Positions 49,590 through 58,701 of a stretch of DNA of 64,000 nucleotides are shown piece after piece. The stretch is from Pantoea endophytica. Lineage in GTDB: Bacteria; Pseudomonadota; Gammaproteobacteria; Enterobacterales; Enterobacteriaceae. Within the stretch, counting starts at the first letter, position 1, and each line of letters starts with the position of its first letter. The position numbers and the translations under genes are program-made. The stretch covers positions 186,001 through 250,000 of the forward strand of contig NZ_PJRT01000005.1 of the NCBI RefSeq assembly GCF_002858935.1, in the 5' to 3' direction. The notes beneath the pieces were generated by a model. The model saw nothing but the letters and a program-made list of their open reading frames with translations, was not told where the DNA came from and searched no databases.

Positions 49590-51226
49590 TCGGTTTTCCC
49601 CTGCATCAGGTCTCGATATTTCATGCTGTCGTGATACATCTCGTGGAATACGCGGTATTTACGATCGTAATACTCTTTGATTTTGTTGGTCTGTGGTGTG
49701 ATGGTTTTACCAATGCGGCTCATAGCAGCCATGGCTTCTGGCAGCGAATCATAGACACCCGCTGCAACGGTGCCCATCATGGCGCTGCCGAGCAACATCG
49801 CTTCACTCTCTTCCGGCAACAGCATTGCGCAACCTGTCGCGTTGGAATGCTCCTGCACAAAAATCGGGTTTTTAGTGCCGCCACCACTCGCCATCATGGT
49901 ATCAATGCAATAACCACTCTGGTTCATGGTTTCAATAATATGACGAGTGCCGAGCGCCAGCGCCTGAATGGTGGCGAGATAATGCAGCGCCATGTCTTCC
50001 GGCGTGCGAGACAATTTCAGGCCAGTCAACGTGCCCGTCAGTGTTGGATTGGCACGCGGTGAGCGGTTGCCGTGGAAATAGGGCAACATATGAATGTCTT
50101 TGGTCAGGAACGCGATATTTTCTGGCTCACCCGCCATTTTGCGCAAAATACCATTCAGAATTTCATAAATCGTTTTGCCACTGTCTTTTCCCTGTTTGAG
50201 TAAATCCTGATAACACGGGTGTGACTGAATGACATGATCAATTAACGCGCCGGTAGTCGATTGTCCGCCTTCATTCAGCCAGTAATCCGGCAGTATCGCC
50301 GAATAATATGGCCCCCAGATCCCACCGATATAGCGCGCGCTACGCGACATCGCCATATGAGCGGTGGACGTCCCGCCAATCAGCGCGATGCGATTATCGA
50401 AATCCGCTGATTCGCCGGATACGCCGCTGGCACCCAGAATGCCGAGGCTACCCGCGTGGGCATCAATAATGGAGACGCTGACCGCCGTACCGGCAATCAA
50501 CCCCATTTCTGCAGCGGCGCGCTGAGTTAATCCATGCCCCAGCGGCTCACCCATGGTTTTTACTTCACTGCCGATTTTTGACGCGTTGTTTTCCAGCAAA
50601 TCTTCCAGACCGATCTGGCGGAAATAGCTCGAGTCCCAGCGGTCTTCGTGACCGATATACGTCCATTTGCAGACGGTAGAGCACAACGATCGCGTGGTGT
50701 CCTGCGTGGCGCGCCAGGTAAGAAAATCAGGCAGGTCGAACAGATGCCCGACGTTGCTCCAGGTCGTCGGCATGTGTTGCTTCAGCCACAGCAGTTTTGG
50801 CGTCTGCATTTCTGGTGAGATGATTCCGCCGACAAATTCCAGCACGCGGTGGCCGGTGGCATTGATGCGTTCTGCCTGCGTGATAGCACGGTGATCCATC
50901 CATACAATAATGTTCTGCTCGCTTCGCCCGGACGGGCTGACGGTCAGCGGTTTACCTTCTTTATCCAGCACCACCAGCGAACAAGTGGCGTCAAAACCGA
51001 TGCCTTTCACCTGAATAGGATTGATATCTGCCTGATTAACCGCGTCTTTTACGGCGTTACAGACAGACTGCCAAATCTCATCGGAAGACTGTTCGACGAA
51101 ATCGGCTTTCGGGCGGTACAACGTGATCTCACGGCTGGCCTGGCCGACCATGCGGCCGGTCATATCGAAGACGCCTGCGCGGGCGCTGCCGGTTCCTACG
51201 TCTATTCCAATAAAATATGTCGCCAT
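49586..51226 (-). CDS. FGGY-family carbohydrate kinase, D-ribulokinase-like
   Basis: 546 residues. ATPase-fold motifs are YFIGIDVGTGSARAGVFDMTGRMVG at the N-terminus, VKGIGFDATCSLVVLD, WMDHRAITQAERIN, and the FGGY signature region near MMASGGGTKNPIFVQEHSNATGCAMLLPEESEAMLLGSAMMG. The length and motifs fit the ribulokinase/YpCarbK subgroup better than xylulokinase or glycerol kinase. It should phosphorylate a pentulose or polyol-derived ketose brought in by the ABC system encoded upstream in the operon. Substrate assignment is inference. Confidence 0.88.
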   Translation of the reverse strand: MATYFIGIDVGTGSARAGVFDMTGRMVGQASREITLYRPKADFVEQSSDEIWQSVCNAVKDAVNQADINPIQVKGIGFDATCSLVVLDKEGKPLTVSPSGRSEQNIIVWMDHRAITQAERINATGHRVLEFVGGIISPEMQTPKLLWLKQHMPTTWSNVGHLFDLPDFLTWRATQDTTRSLCSTVCKWTYIGHEDRWDSSYFRQIGLEDLLENNASKIGSEVKTMGEPLGHGLTQRAAAEMGLIAGTAVSVSIIDAHAGSLGILGASGVSGESADFDNRIALIGGTSTAHMAMSRSARYIGGIWGPYYSAILPDYWLNEGGQSTTGALIDHVIQSHPCYQDLLKQGKDSGKTIYEILNGILRKMAGEPENIAFLTKDIHMLPYFHGNRSPRANPTLTGTLTGLKLSRTPEDMALHYLATIQALALGTRHIIETMNQSGYCIDTMMASGGGTKNPIFVQEHSNATGCAMLLPEESEAMLLGSAMMGTVAAGVYDSLPEAMAAMSRIGKTITPQTNKIKEYYDRKYRVFHEMYHDSMKYRDLMQGKTE

Positions 51227-51254
51227 GTTTTTTCCCTTCGTAAAAATCTTTCGC

Positions 51255-52208
51255 TTATGATTTTCTGTTTTGCAGAGCGATAAACAGGATCAGAACGCAA
51301 CCCCACAGCGTCATGGTCAGATAACTGCTGACGCCCATCAGGTTAAGGCCGCTCTCGAGCATTTGCAGGACGATCAACGCCAGTACCAGGCCGATGACCC
51401 GGCCAAACCCGCCGTCGGGATTAATTCCGCCAAGTACAGAAGCCAGAATGGTCACCAGCAAATAGGAGTCGCCATAGCCTGCTTTGGCCGAGTTGAATTT
51501 GGACATCATCAGCAGTGCCGCGCCCCATCCGAGCAGCGCGGAAAGCACATACACCGCGAGGGTAACTTTGTGGGTGTTGACGCCACTGAACCGCGTGGCC
51601 TGTTCGTTGGACCCCATCAGATAGAGGCTGCGTCCCAGCGTGGTATGTTCCAGTAACACCCACAACAGCAGCGCCACCAGCAGGAATAACAGCAGCGCCA
51701 CCGGAATGCCAAGCAGGCTGCCGTTGCTGAGATACTGAATGGCTGCCGGGAAGCCGGAAATCACAGCACCATTGGTTAGCAGAATATTCAGCCCGCCAAT
51801 CAGCGTCATGGTACCGAGGGTCGCCAGAATCGGCGAAACACCGATATAGGCGATCAGTGCGCCATTGAGCGCGCCAATGAGCACAGCGATGACCAGACCC
51901 GCGAGCATCGCCAGCGCGAAATATTCTGGCTGGTTCTGGTGCGCCACCAGAATGGCCGCCATCGCCAGCGAACAGGCATTGGCTCCGGCAATGACCGAAA
52001 GATTGATACCGCCGGTGAGCATGGTGATACCCATACCCAGCGCCAGCATGCCCAGAATCGGTAACTGAGAGGAGATCGACTGGAAATTGCCGACGCTGTA
52101 AAAACTGCCGCCCAGCGTGAACGAGAACAGCACGGCAACGGCGACGATGATCAATAACTGCAAGCGGATGATGTGATCGCCCGGAAAGAAGCGGTTTAAG
52201 GTTGTCAT
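51255..52208 (-). CDS. Sugar ABC permease, RbsC/LsrD type (second)
   Basis: 317 residues. The ATG at 52208 has AAGGGA nine bases upstream. About nine or ten membrane segments and GLVIAVLIGALNGALIAYIGVSPILATLGTMTLIGGLNILLTNG identify the branched/monosaccharide permease family. DSYLLVTILASVLGGINPDGGFGRVIGLVLALIVLQMLESGLNLMGV is the conserved C-terminal region. It follows the other permease gene by one base. Confidence 0.92.
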   Translation of the reverse strand: MTTLNRFFPGDHIIRLQLLIIVAVAVLFSFTLGGSFYSVGNFQSISSQLPILGMLALGMGITMLTGGINLSVIAGANACSLAMAAILVAHQNQPEYFALAMLAGLVIAVLIGALNGALIAYIGVSPILATLGTMTLIGGLNILLTNGAVISGFPAAIQYLSNGSLLGIPVALLLFLLVALLLWVLLEHTTLGRSLYLMGSNEQATRFSGVNTHKVTLAVYVLSALLGWGAALLMMSKFNSAKAGYGDSYLLVTILASVLGGINPDGGFGRVIGLVLALIVLQMLESGLNLMGVSSYLTMTLWGCVLILFIALQNRKS

Positions 52209-52209
52209 G

Positions 52210-53199
52210 TCACATTCCCTTTGCCAGTTTGCGTTTTTCATTCCACGCGGTGCTGCTGATGCTGACCAAAATGATCACGCCGCTGAAAACCTGATGCCAG
52301 TAAGATGAAATGCTCAGCAAGGTCATACCATTTTGCAGGAAGGCCAGCAGCATTACTCCCAGAATGGTGCCGGTCAGCGAGCCACGGCCGCCGGTCATGC
52401 TGGTGCCGCCTAATACCACCGCCGCCAGCACCGTCAGCTCATAACCCAGCAGGGAATTAGGCGCGACAGACTGGGTGATTTGCGCCTGAACCACGGCCGC
52501 TATACCCGCCAGCAATCCCATAAATCCGTATACATAAAAATGCAGTCGCAGGATGTTCAGGCCGAGACGCGACGCAGCGTCACGGTTGCTGCCCATGGCA
52601 TAAATCTGGCGTCCCACGCGTGTGCGGTTCATCAACACGCCGGTGGCGATGATCACACCCAGCAAGCTAAGCAGCGGCAGAGTCAGGCCATAGTCGTAGC
52701 CGTCGGCGGCGGTAAAGGAGAACCAATTAATACCGTTCATAAACCAGTCGGGAAACCCGTATAACCAGGTGCCATTGGTGACATACACCAGCAGACCGTA
52801 AAACAGGTTTAACGTGGCAATGGTGATAATGATGGCCGGAACGCGCAGCCAGTACACCAGAAAACCGTTGACCAGCCCGAGCAGCAACCCGCTGCCCATC
52901 GACAGGGCAAATGCCAGTGGAAAGCTACCGCCGTGATGGATGATGTAACTGGCCATCACGTACTGACCGATTGAGGTGATGGCCGGGAAGGAGATGTCGA
53001 TGCCCCCGGCAATTAACACCACAAACAGACCACAGGCCAGAATGGCGAGAATGGCGTAACTGGTGGCGACGTCAGTCAGATTACCAAGGGTCATAAATTC
53101 ACTGGTGCCGACGCTTAAGCCAATCACCAGCAGCAGAATCAGTAATCCCAGCCAGAATTCGTGCTGGGAAAACAGTTTCGACAGAGATTTATTATCCAT
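52210..53199 (-). CDS. Sugar ABC permease, RbsC/LsrC type (first)
   Basis: 329 residues, of the same family as its partner: GLFVVLIAGGIDISFPAITSIGQYVMASYII, LVNGFLVYWLRVPAIIITIATLNLFYGLL, and TVLAAVVLGGTSMTGGRGSLTGTILGVMLLAFLQNGMTLL. It starts inside the end of the ATPase gene (8-base overlap) with GGAGGTGAT upstream. With the second permease it would form a heteromeric channel, as in LsrCD. Confidence 0.92.
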   Translation of the reverse strand: MDNKSLSKLFSQHEFWLGLLILLLVIGLSVGTSEFMTLGNLTDVATSYAILAILACGLFVVLIAGGIDISFPAITSIGQYVMASYIIHHGGSFPLAFALSMGSGLLLGLVNGFLVYWLRVPAIIITIATLNLFYGLLVYVTNGTWLYGFPDWFMNGINWFSFTAADGYDYGLTLPLLSLLGVIIATGVLMNRTRVGRQIYAMGSNRDAASRLGLNILRLHFYVYGFMGLLAGIAAVVQAQITQSVAPNSLLGYELTVLAAVVLGGTSMTGGRGSLTGTILGVMLLAFLQNGMTLLSISSYWHQVFSGVIILVSISSTAWNEKRKLAKGM

Positions 53200-54712
53200 T
53201 AATCACCTCCGCAATCTGCGCTTCGCTGCTTTGGTGCGGCGCGAATTCCGCTACCAGTTCGCCTTTGCGCATCACCAGCACGCGATGACTGTTGTAATAG
53301 GCTTCCGGAATTTCATCGCAAATCATCAGCACCGCCATGCCAGATTCCGCCAAATCGCGTGCGATGCGATAAATTCCCTCTTTGTTGGCAATATCTACGC
53401 CGACGGTCGGCGAATCGAGGATCAGAATATGGGGTCGCGTTGCTACCCATTTGGCGATGGCGATCCGCTGCGCGTTACCACCGGAAAGGGTTTTAACGGG
53501 TAACTGGCTATCCGAGACTTTGATGTTCAAATCACGGATCAGGTCTCTTACCACCGCTGCAGCTTTCTGATGGTCCATTAATCCTGCGCCGGTGTGCAGC
53601 TTGTCGAAAATGGACACCAGCGTGTTGTCATAAATGGATTGCTCCATGATCAGACCCTGCGTCAGACGGTCTTCTGAAACATAAGCAATGCCGTGACGGA
53701 TGGCGTCGCGGTTACTGTGGAATTGCACCACATTGCCGTTAACGCGGATTTCTCCGCTATCTGGTTGGCTCATGCCGAACAGGCTCAGACAGAGTTCCGT
53801 CCGGCCCGAACCGAGCAGGCCAATAATCGAGGTGATTTCACCCTGGCGCAGCGCCAGTGAAATATTCTGATACTGACCTTTGCGGCTTAGTTGGCTGACT
53901 TCAAGGAGTGGCGTTACGTTGGCTGGCGCACGATGCGGCAGATGACTGTAGGTAAAACGTTGTCCGGTCATCAGGAATGCCAGTTCATTACTGTCGAGTT
54001 CGCTGGCCGGATAGGTGCCAACCAGTTTGCCGTCGCGCATCACGCTGATGCGATCGGCCACTTCCATCACCTCATCAAGACGGTGGCTGACAAACACCAC
54101 GCAGATACCGGCGGCTTTGAGCTCATTCACCACGCGCAACAGACCATTCACTTCAGTACGAGTCAGCGATGCGGTCGGTTCATCCATAATCACCAGACTG
54201 GCGTCAGCGGCGATAGCGCGGCATATGGCGACTAATTGGCGATCGGCGATCGACAGCTTTTCGACTTTACGATCCGGATCCAGAGAGACGCCGACCCGTT
54301 GCATCGCTGCCACTGCTTTTTTGCGCATTGCCTCGCGATGTACCCAAAAATCTCCGCCTGGTAAATAACGGTGAATGGCAATATTTTCGGCTACCGACAG
54401 ATTGGGAAATAAAGACAAATCCTGATAAATAACCTGAATGCCGTAATACGAAGAGAGCTGCGGCGTCAGAGTATGAAATAGTTTTCCGTCCAGCGTAATG
54501 GCCGCGCCTTTTTCCGGCTGATAAACACCAGAAATGACTTTAATGATGGTACTTTTGCCACAGCCATTTTGACCAGCAAGGCAATGCACTTCGCCTTTAT
54601 TTAACGTCAGGCTGACATTGTCTAATGCTAGTACGCCGGGAAATTTTTTGCTGATTCTTTCAAGGCTGATAAAGGCCTCATAAGGGGCAGGGGACGTATT
54701 AAGCGTATTCAT
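53192..54712 (-). CDS. Sugar ABC ATPase, RbsA/LsrA type (duplicated)
   Basis: 506 residues with two nucleotide-binding halves. AAGGA lies six bases before the ATG at 54712 (a GTG three bases earlier is too close). The first Walker A is GQNGCGKST, with signature VEKLSIADRQLVAICRAI and Walker B LVIMDEPTASL. The second half has a degenerate Walker A (GLLGSGRTE), signature KTLSGGNAQRIAIAKWV and ILDSPTVGVD. This asymmetry is normal for the RbsA group. 245 bases with hairpins separate it from the binding-protein gene. Confidence 0.92.
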   Translation of the reverse strand: MNTLNTSPAPYEAFISLERISKKFPGVLALDNVSLTLNKGEVHCLAGQNGCGKSTIIKVISGVYQPEKGAAITLDGKLFHTLTPQLSSYYGIQVIYQDLSLFPNLSVAENIAIHRYLPGGDFWVHREAMRKKAVAAMQRVGVSLDPDRKVEKLSIADRQLVAICRAIAADASLVIMDEPTASLTRTEVNGLLRVVNELKAAGICVVFVSHRLDEVMEVADRISVMRDGKLVGTYPASELDSNELAFLMTGQRFTYSHLPHRAPANVTPLLEVSQLSRKGQYQNISLALRQGEITSIIGLLGSGRTELCLSLFGMSQPDSGEIRVNGNVVQFHSNRDAIRHGIAYVSEDRLTQGLIMEQSIYDNTLVSIFDKLHTGAGLMDHQKAAAVVRDLIRDLNIKVSDSQLPVKTLSGGNAQRIAIAKWVATRPHILILDSPTVGVDIANKEGIYRIARDLAESGMAVLMICDEIPEAYYNSHRVLVMRKGELVAEFAPHQSSEAQIAEVING

Positions 54713-54737
54713 CACCGATCCTTAAGCATATCCTTTG

Positions 54738-54932
54738 TAATTCCAGTGGGCATTGGCTGCGCAATTTAGAGCTAATCAATGGGTTATGTTTGCGCATTGG
54801 CCGCTTTGCCCTGCTGGAATTATTTAGGGTATAAATTTTCATGTCTGATTCGAGATCTAAATACGGCACAACATACAACGCCGTATTTATTTCTCTTAGC
54901 CTGGTGTGGCGCTGGAGATAATCTGTCTCCAG
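54738..54932 (-). other. Three stem-loops between binding-protein and ATPase genes
   Basis: (1) A long imperfect hairpin from AATTCCAG (54738-54745) to CTGGAATT (54813-54820), with inner pairing TGCGCAA (54757-54763)/TTGCGCA (54789-54795). (2) AAATACGGC (54859-54867)/GCCGTATTT (54880-54888). (3) CTGGAGA (54912-54918)/TCTCCAG (54926-54932). They follow the binding-protein gene and probably protect its mRNA or reduce read-through into the ATPase gene. Confidence 0.65.
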
Positions 54933-54957
54933 AAAATACCTGAATTAAAAAGCCTGA

Positions 54958-55944
54958 TCAGAATCCAAGTGATTTCGCATTCTCTGGTGTCACTTCCAGA
55001 ATTTTATTAAAGCGAATGACTTTTTTATCCATATCTACGTCAGCTTTCCCCAGCCCTTCGATAGTCAGATCTTTGGTGACTTCTTTACCCTGCAACAGCT
55101 GATCAGCGACCGTTACTAAGGCATAGCCGGCATCTTTTGGATCCCACAGCAGCGCTTTCTTAATATCACCGCGCATTAAATATGGAGCAGCTTGAGCGGG
55201 CATAGCGATACCAACAACGGCGATTTTATTTTTAGCGCGTTTCTGTTGAACCGCCTGACCCGCACCAATCGGGCCGAGCGAACCGAAACCGATAATCCCT
55301 TTCAGGTCGGGATAGGTCTTCATTAAATCCAATGTGGTGGAGTATGACTTATCAATATTTTCTGCCACCGGCAGGCGAGACGTTAATTCATGCATATCCG
55401 GGTACTTTTCTTTCTGATATTTGATCGCAGCATCCGCCCACGCGTTATGCAGCGGCACAGTCAGGGATCCGACATAAATGGCGTACCCTCCTTTGCTACC
55501 CATATCTTTTGCCAGTTCGTCCATATTGACTTCAGCATATTTCTGGCTGTCGATGGTTTCGATATCCCATTGACCAATTTGCTGGTCCGGCGATTCATGG
55601 GTTAATACCACGATGCCCTGGTCACGCGCTTTCTTTAATACCGGCTCCAATACTTTGGCATCGTTTGGCACCACGATGATGGCGTCGACTTTTTTAGCAA
55701 TCAAATCTTCAATCACTTTGACTTGCTGGGCCGGGTCTGGAGTGGAGCCGCCGACTTGATAAGCGTTGACATCCAGTTTTTGCGCGGCTTCTTTCACGCC
55801 GACTTCCATGCGGGTAAACCATGGAATGCCGGTGACTTTGGCGACCACGGCAATATCGTAAGGCTTAGCGGCGAAAGAGGGTGTTGTGAATAACATGCAT
55901 GCTGAAACCACACATGCACTGACTAATGCGAGGTTAAATTTCAT
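54958..55944 (-). CDS. Sugar ABC solute-binding protein, RbsB/LsrB-like
   Basis: 328 residues. The ATG at 55944 has AAAGG seven bases upstream. The Sec signal is MKFNLALVSACVVSACMLFTTPSFA. The type I binding fold is seen in DIAVVAKVTGIPWFTRMEVGVKEAAQKLDVNAYQVGGSTPDPAQQVKVIEDLIAKKVDAIIVVPNDA and DLKGIIGFGSLGPIGAGQAVQQK. The C-terminus (VIRFNKILEVTPENAKSLGF) recalls LsrB (VIFNKDNIDKYDF), so databases may label it autoinducer-2 binding. The adjacent FGGY kinase and SIS isomerase point to a five-carbon sugar or polyol; the ligand is not settled. Confidence 0.9.
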   Translation of the reverse strand: MKFNLALVSACVVSACMLFTTPSFAAKPYDIAVVAKVTGIPWFTRMEVGVKEAAQKLDVNAYQVGGSTPDPAQQVKVIEDLIAKKVDAIIVVPNDAKVLEPVLKKARDQGIVVLTHESPDQQIGQWDIETIDSQKYAEVNMDELAKDMGSKGGYAIYVGSLTVPLHNAWADAAIKYQKEKYPDMHELTSRLPVAENIDKSYSTTLDLMKTYPDLKGIIGFGSLGPIGAGQAVQQKRAKNKIAVVGIAMPAQAAPYLMRGDIKKALLWDPKDAGYALVTVADQLLQGKEVTKDLTIEGLGKADVDMDKKVIRFNKILEVTPENAKSLGF

Positions 55945-56583
55945 TGCGATACCTTTCTTATGATGTTTTGCAGTAGGGAGCGGACGGTTGGTATTCAATT
56001 CACACTCAGAGATTAACTGAAGGAGACACCGGTTTTCGCATGATTGTGATCAAAATGTGAACAATGCCCAGTTTTGTTAAATTTAAAGATTACTTGTGTT
56101 AATAAAAAGTAAATAAACACTCCTCCCTTTCCCGGCATCCCGAATTTCAGAGGTGATGGGGTGTTTCTATTAACAATTTATTTCCAATAAAGTAACAAAA
56201 GAGAAATATTTGACCGCGTCGTATCTTTCTTGCAGCGAAGAAGGCGGTGCCAGAAATTTTATTTGCACGGAATGTGAACAGCAGCGCATTCCTGGCGATT
56301 TTAAGATTCCGCAAACGACGTTTCCCGACCGACGTCATTTTCATCCTCACCGGATATGAGCCTTGTCACAAAATACGTATGACGTTTTTAGCCCTCAAAA
56401 AGTAACGCTAAGAAGTGAGGGGCTGTTAAAGGCCCGTTGCAGCTTGTTAATGAATTTGTTAACGCAGATTAATGCATCAAACGCATCAACCCATGAGTTT
56501 ATTGCGCTTATATAGTTTGTTTTGCTCATCCAGTCTGCAGAAGCAGGCGCTGTAAAAGCGCTAATGACAAACTGGAGATAAAC
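55945..56583. other. Divergent intergenic region, sugar ABC operon / citrate-type symporter
   Basis: 639 bases. Short open frames near 56147-56350 and 56395-56589 (minus strand) have no ribosome sites or recognisable domains and I do not call them. CTGGAG at its end serves the symporter start codon. No convincing operator was found. Confidence 0.55.
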
Positions 56584-57879
56584 ATGCATTCCTCTAACCT
56601 ACCCATGACGGCCCGAACCCGATGCAGTGCGATACTGCGGGTGACTTCTGGCAACTTTCTGGAACAATTCGATTTTTTCCTTTTCGGGTTTTATGCCACT
56701 TATATCGCCCATACTTTCTTTCCGGCCAGCAGTGAATTTGCTTCGCTGATGATGACCTTTGCGGTCTTTGGCGCAGGGTTTTTAATGCGTCCGGTCGGCG
56801 CGATTGTGCTGGGCGCGTATATTGATAAAGTCGGCAGACGTAAAGGGCTCATTGTTACCTTGTCGATCATGGCGGCGGGGACATTCCTGATTGTTCTCAT
56901 TCCGTCTTATCAAACGATTGGGCTCTGGGCACCCTTTTTAGTGCTATGTGGTCGCTTACTGCAAGGCTTCTCAGCGGGTGCAGAGTTAGGCGGCGTATCC
57001 GTTTATCTGGCAGAAATTGCCACGCCCGGCCGTAAAGGTTTTTACACCAGCTGGCAATCTGGCAGCCAGCAAGTGGCCATTATGGTGGCAGCGGCCATGG
57101 GCTTTGCACTGAATACGGCTATGGAAGAAAGCACCCTTCGCGAGTGGGGATGGCGTTTGCCTTTCCTGTTCGGCTGCCTGATTGTTCCGTTCATTTTTGT
57201 TCTGCGCCGTAAACTGGAGGAGACCGAAGCGTTCACTGCTCGCCGCAACCACCTGGCGATGCGAGACGTGTTTAAAACGCTGTTAGCAAACTGGCAGGTG
57301 GTTATCGCCGGAATGTTGATGGTCGCCATGACCACCACCGCGTTTTATCTGATCACCGTATATGCCCCTACCTTTGGTAAAAAAGTGCTGATGCTGAGCG
57401 CTTCTGACAGCCTGCTGGTGACTCTGCTGGTTGCGGTATCAAACTTCTTCTGGCTACCGGTTGGGGGAGCCCTGTCAGACCGCTATGGCCGTAAGCCTGT
57501 ATTGGTGACCATGGCGATGTTAGCGCTGATGACTGCCTATCCGGCACTTAACCTGCTTGCTGAAGCACCCAGCTTTTCCATGATGCTGACAGTGCTGTTG
57601 TGGCTCTCCTTCCTTTACGGTCTGTATAACGGCGCCATGATCCCGGCATTAACAGAGATTATGCCGGTAGAAGTGCGAGTTGCAGGCTTCTCTCTGGCCT
57701 ACAGTCTGGCTACGGCTATTTTCGGTGGATTTACGCCAGTCATTTCAACTGCACTGATTGAGTACACCGGCGATAAAGCTTCACCCGGCTACTGGATGAG
57801 CTTTGCTGCGATTTGTGCATTACTGGCCACCCTCTATTTATACCGTCGCAGCGCGTTATCACTTCAAACCGCTGGTTAG
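56584..57879 (+). CDS. MHS-family proton symporter, CitA/TcuC-like (citrate or tricarballylate)
   Basis: 431 residues with 12 membrane segments and GGAG seven bases before the ATG. Long stretches parallel CitA and Tcu[106 protein letters not shown] and [14 protein letters not shown]. The substrate is therefore probably a tricarboxylate taken up with H+. It is followed after 15 bases by a periplasmic binding protein gene, an unusual partner for a secondary transporter. Confidence 0.9.
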   Translation: MHSSNLPMTARTRCSAILRVTSGNFLEQFDFFLFGFYATYIAHTFFPASSEFASLMMTFAVFGAGFLMRPVGAIVLGAYIDKVGRRKGLIVTLSIMAAGTFLIVLIPSYQTIGLWAPFLVLCGRLLQGFSAGAELGGVSVYLAEIATPGRKGFYTSWQSGSQQVAIMVAAAMGFALNTAMEESTLREWGWRLPFLFGCLIVPFIFVLRRKLEETEAFTARRNHLAMRDVFKTLLANWQVVIAGMLMVAMTTTAFYLITVYAPTFGKKVLMLSASDSLLVTLLVAVSNFFWLPVGGALSDRYGRKPVLVTMAMLALMTAYPALNLLAEAPSFSMMLTVLLWLSFLYGLYNGAMIPALTEIMPVEVRVAGFSLAYSLATAIFGGFTPVISTALIEYTGDKASPGYWMSFAAICALLATLYLYRRSALSLQTAG

Positions 57880-57894
57880 TTCAGGAATAACATC

Positions 57895-58701
57895 ATGCAA
57901 AAAATACATCGTTCACTTCTCATTACGCTGTTAGTGAGTTCCGTTAGTTTTTCAGCGGCGGCCAAAGATGTCACCGTTATGATTTCGGGCGGATTTAAAG
58001 CGGCGCTGGAAAAACTGGCCCCACAATTTGAAGCAAAAAGCGGCGACAAGATCATTTTGATCTCTGGCCCCTCGATGGGGAGAACGCCTCAGGCGATTCC
58101 AGCGCGCCTGGCGCGCGGGGAGAAGGCGGATGTGGTGATTATGGTCGGTGATGCGCTAAAAAACCTGGAGAAGGATAACTGGCTTCAGCCGGGCTCGCGC
58201 GTTGAGCTAGCCGACTCTTCAATTGGTATGGTCGTTAAAGAAGGTGAGCCTAAACTAAATATTAAAACGGATGCAGATCTGCGTAATGCCCTTTTGCAGG
58301 CCAAATCTATTGCTTATTCTGACAGTGCCAGCGGCCGCTATGTCAGCAGCCAACTGTTTAAAAAACTGGGAATAGAAGACCAGGTAAAAACAAAAGCGCA
58401 TAGGGTAGAGCGCATTCCGGTGGCATCCGAAGTGGCTAAAGGCACTTATGCCGTCGGTTTCCAACAAGTGAGTGAATTGCTACCTGTGCCGGGCGTCACC
58501 TTTGTGGGTGAACTGCCTGAAGATGTGCAATACGTTACCCGCTTTGCCGGTGCGGTGACCGCCAAGGCAACAAACGGGCATGAGGGCAAAGCGTTACTCA
58601 ACTTCCTCTCTTCGGCTGAGGCGCAAGATACTGTGCGCGCTACCGGATTGCGATCGGTGACGGCTGAACGGCCGGTTAAACAACACGATACTGTTCAGTG
58701 A
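57895..58701 (+). CDS. Periplasmic ModA-like (SBP family 11) solute-binding protein
   Basis: 268 residues with a Sec signal (MQKIHRSLLITLLVSSVSFSAAA). The type II binding fold resembles molybdate/sulfate-type proteins: VTVMISGGFKAALEKLAPQFEAKSGDKIILISGPSMG, then LARGEKADVVIMVGDALKNL, IAYSDSASGRYVSSQLFKKLGI and GTYAVGFQQVSELLPVPGV. No ABC permease or ATPase gene is adjacent; its operon partner is an MHS symporter. It may feed substrate to the symporter or to a sensor. The 3' end overlaps the convergent LysR gene by 26 bases. Confidence 0.85.
   Translation: MQKIHRSLLITLLVSSVSFSAAAKDVTVMISGGFKAALEKLAPQFEAKSGDKIILISGPSMGRTPQAIPARLARGEKADVVIMVGDALKNLEKDNWLQPGSRVELADSSIGMVVKEGEPKLNIKTDADLRNALLQAKSIAYSDSASGRYVSSQLFKKLGIEDQVKTKAHRVERIPVASEVAKGTYAVGFQQVSELLPVPGVTFVGELPEDVQYVTRFAGAVTAKATNGHEGKALLNFLSSAEAQDTVRATGLRSVTAERPVKQHDTVQ

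Noticed and set aside
56041-56070. Possible CRP site upstream of the sugar ABC operon (TTGTGATCAAAATGTGAAC)
   Set aside because: It contains two TGTGA-like half sites in direct, not inverted, orientation and does not match TGTGA-N6-TCACA.
56147-56589. Two short minus-strand open frames in the intergenic region
   Set aside because: No ribosome sites, no recognisable motif, and composition like non-coding DNA.
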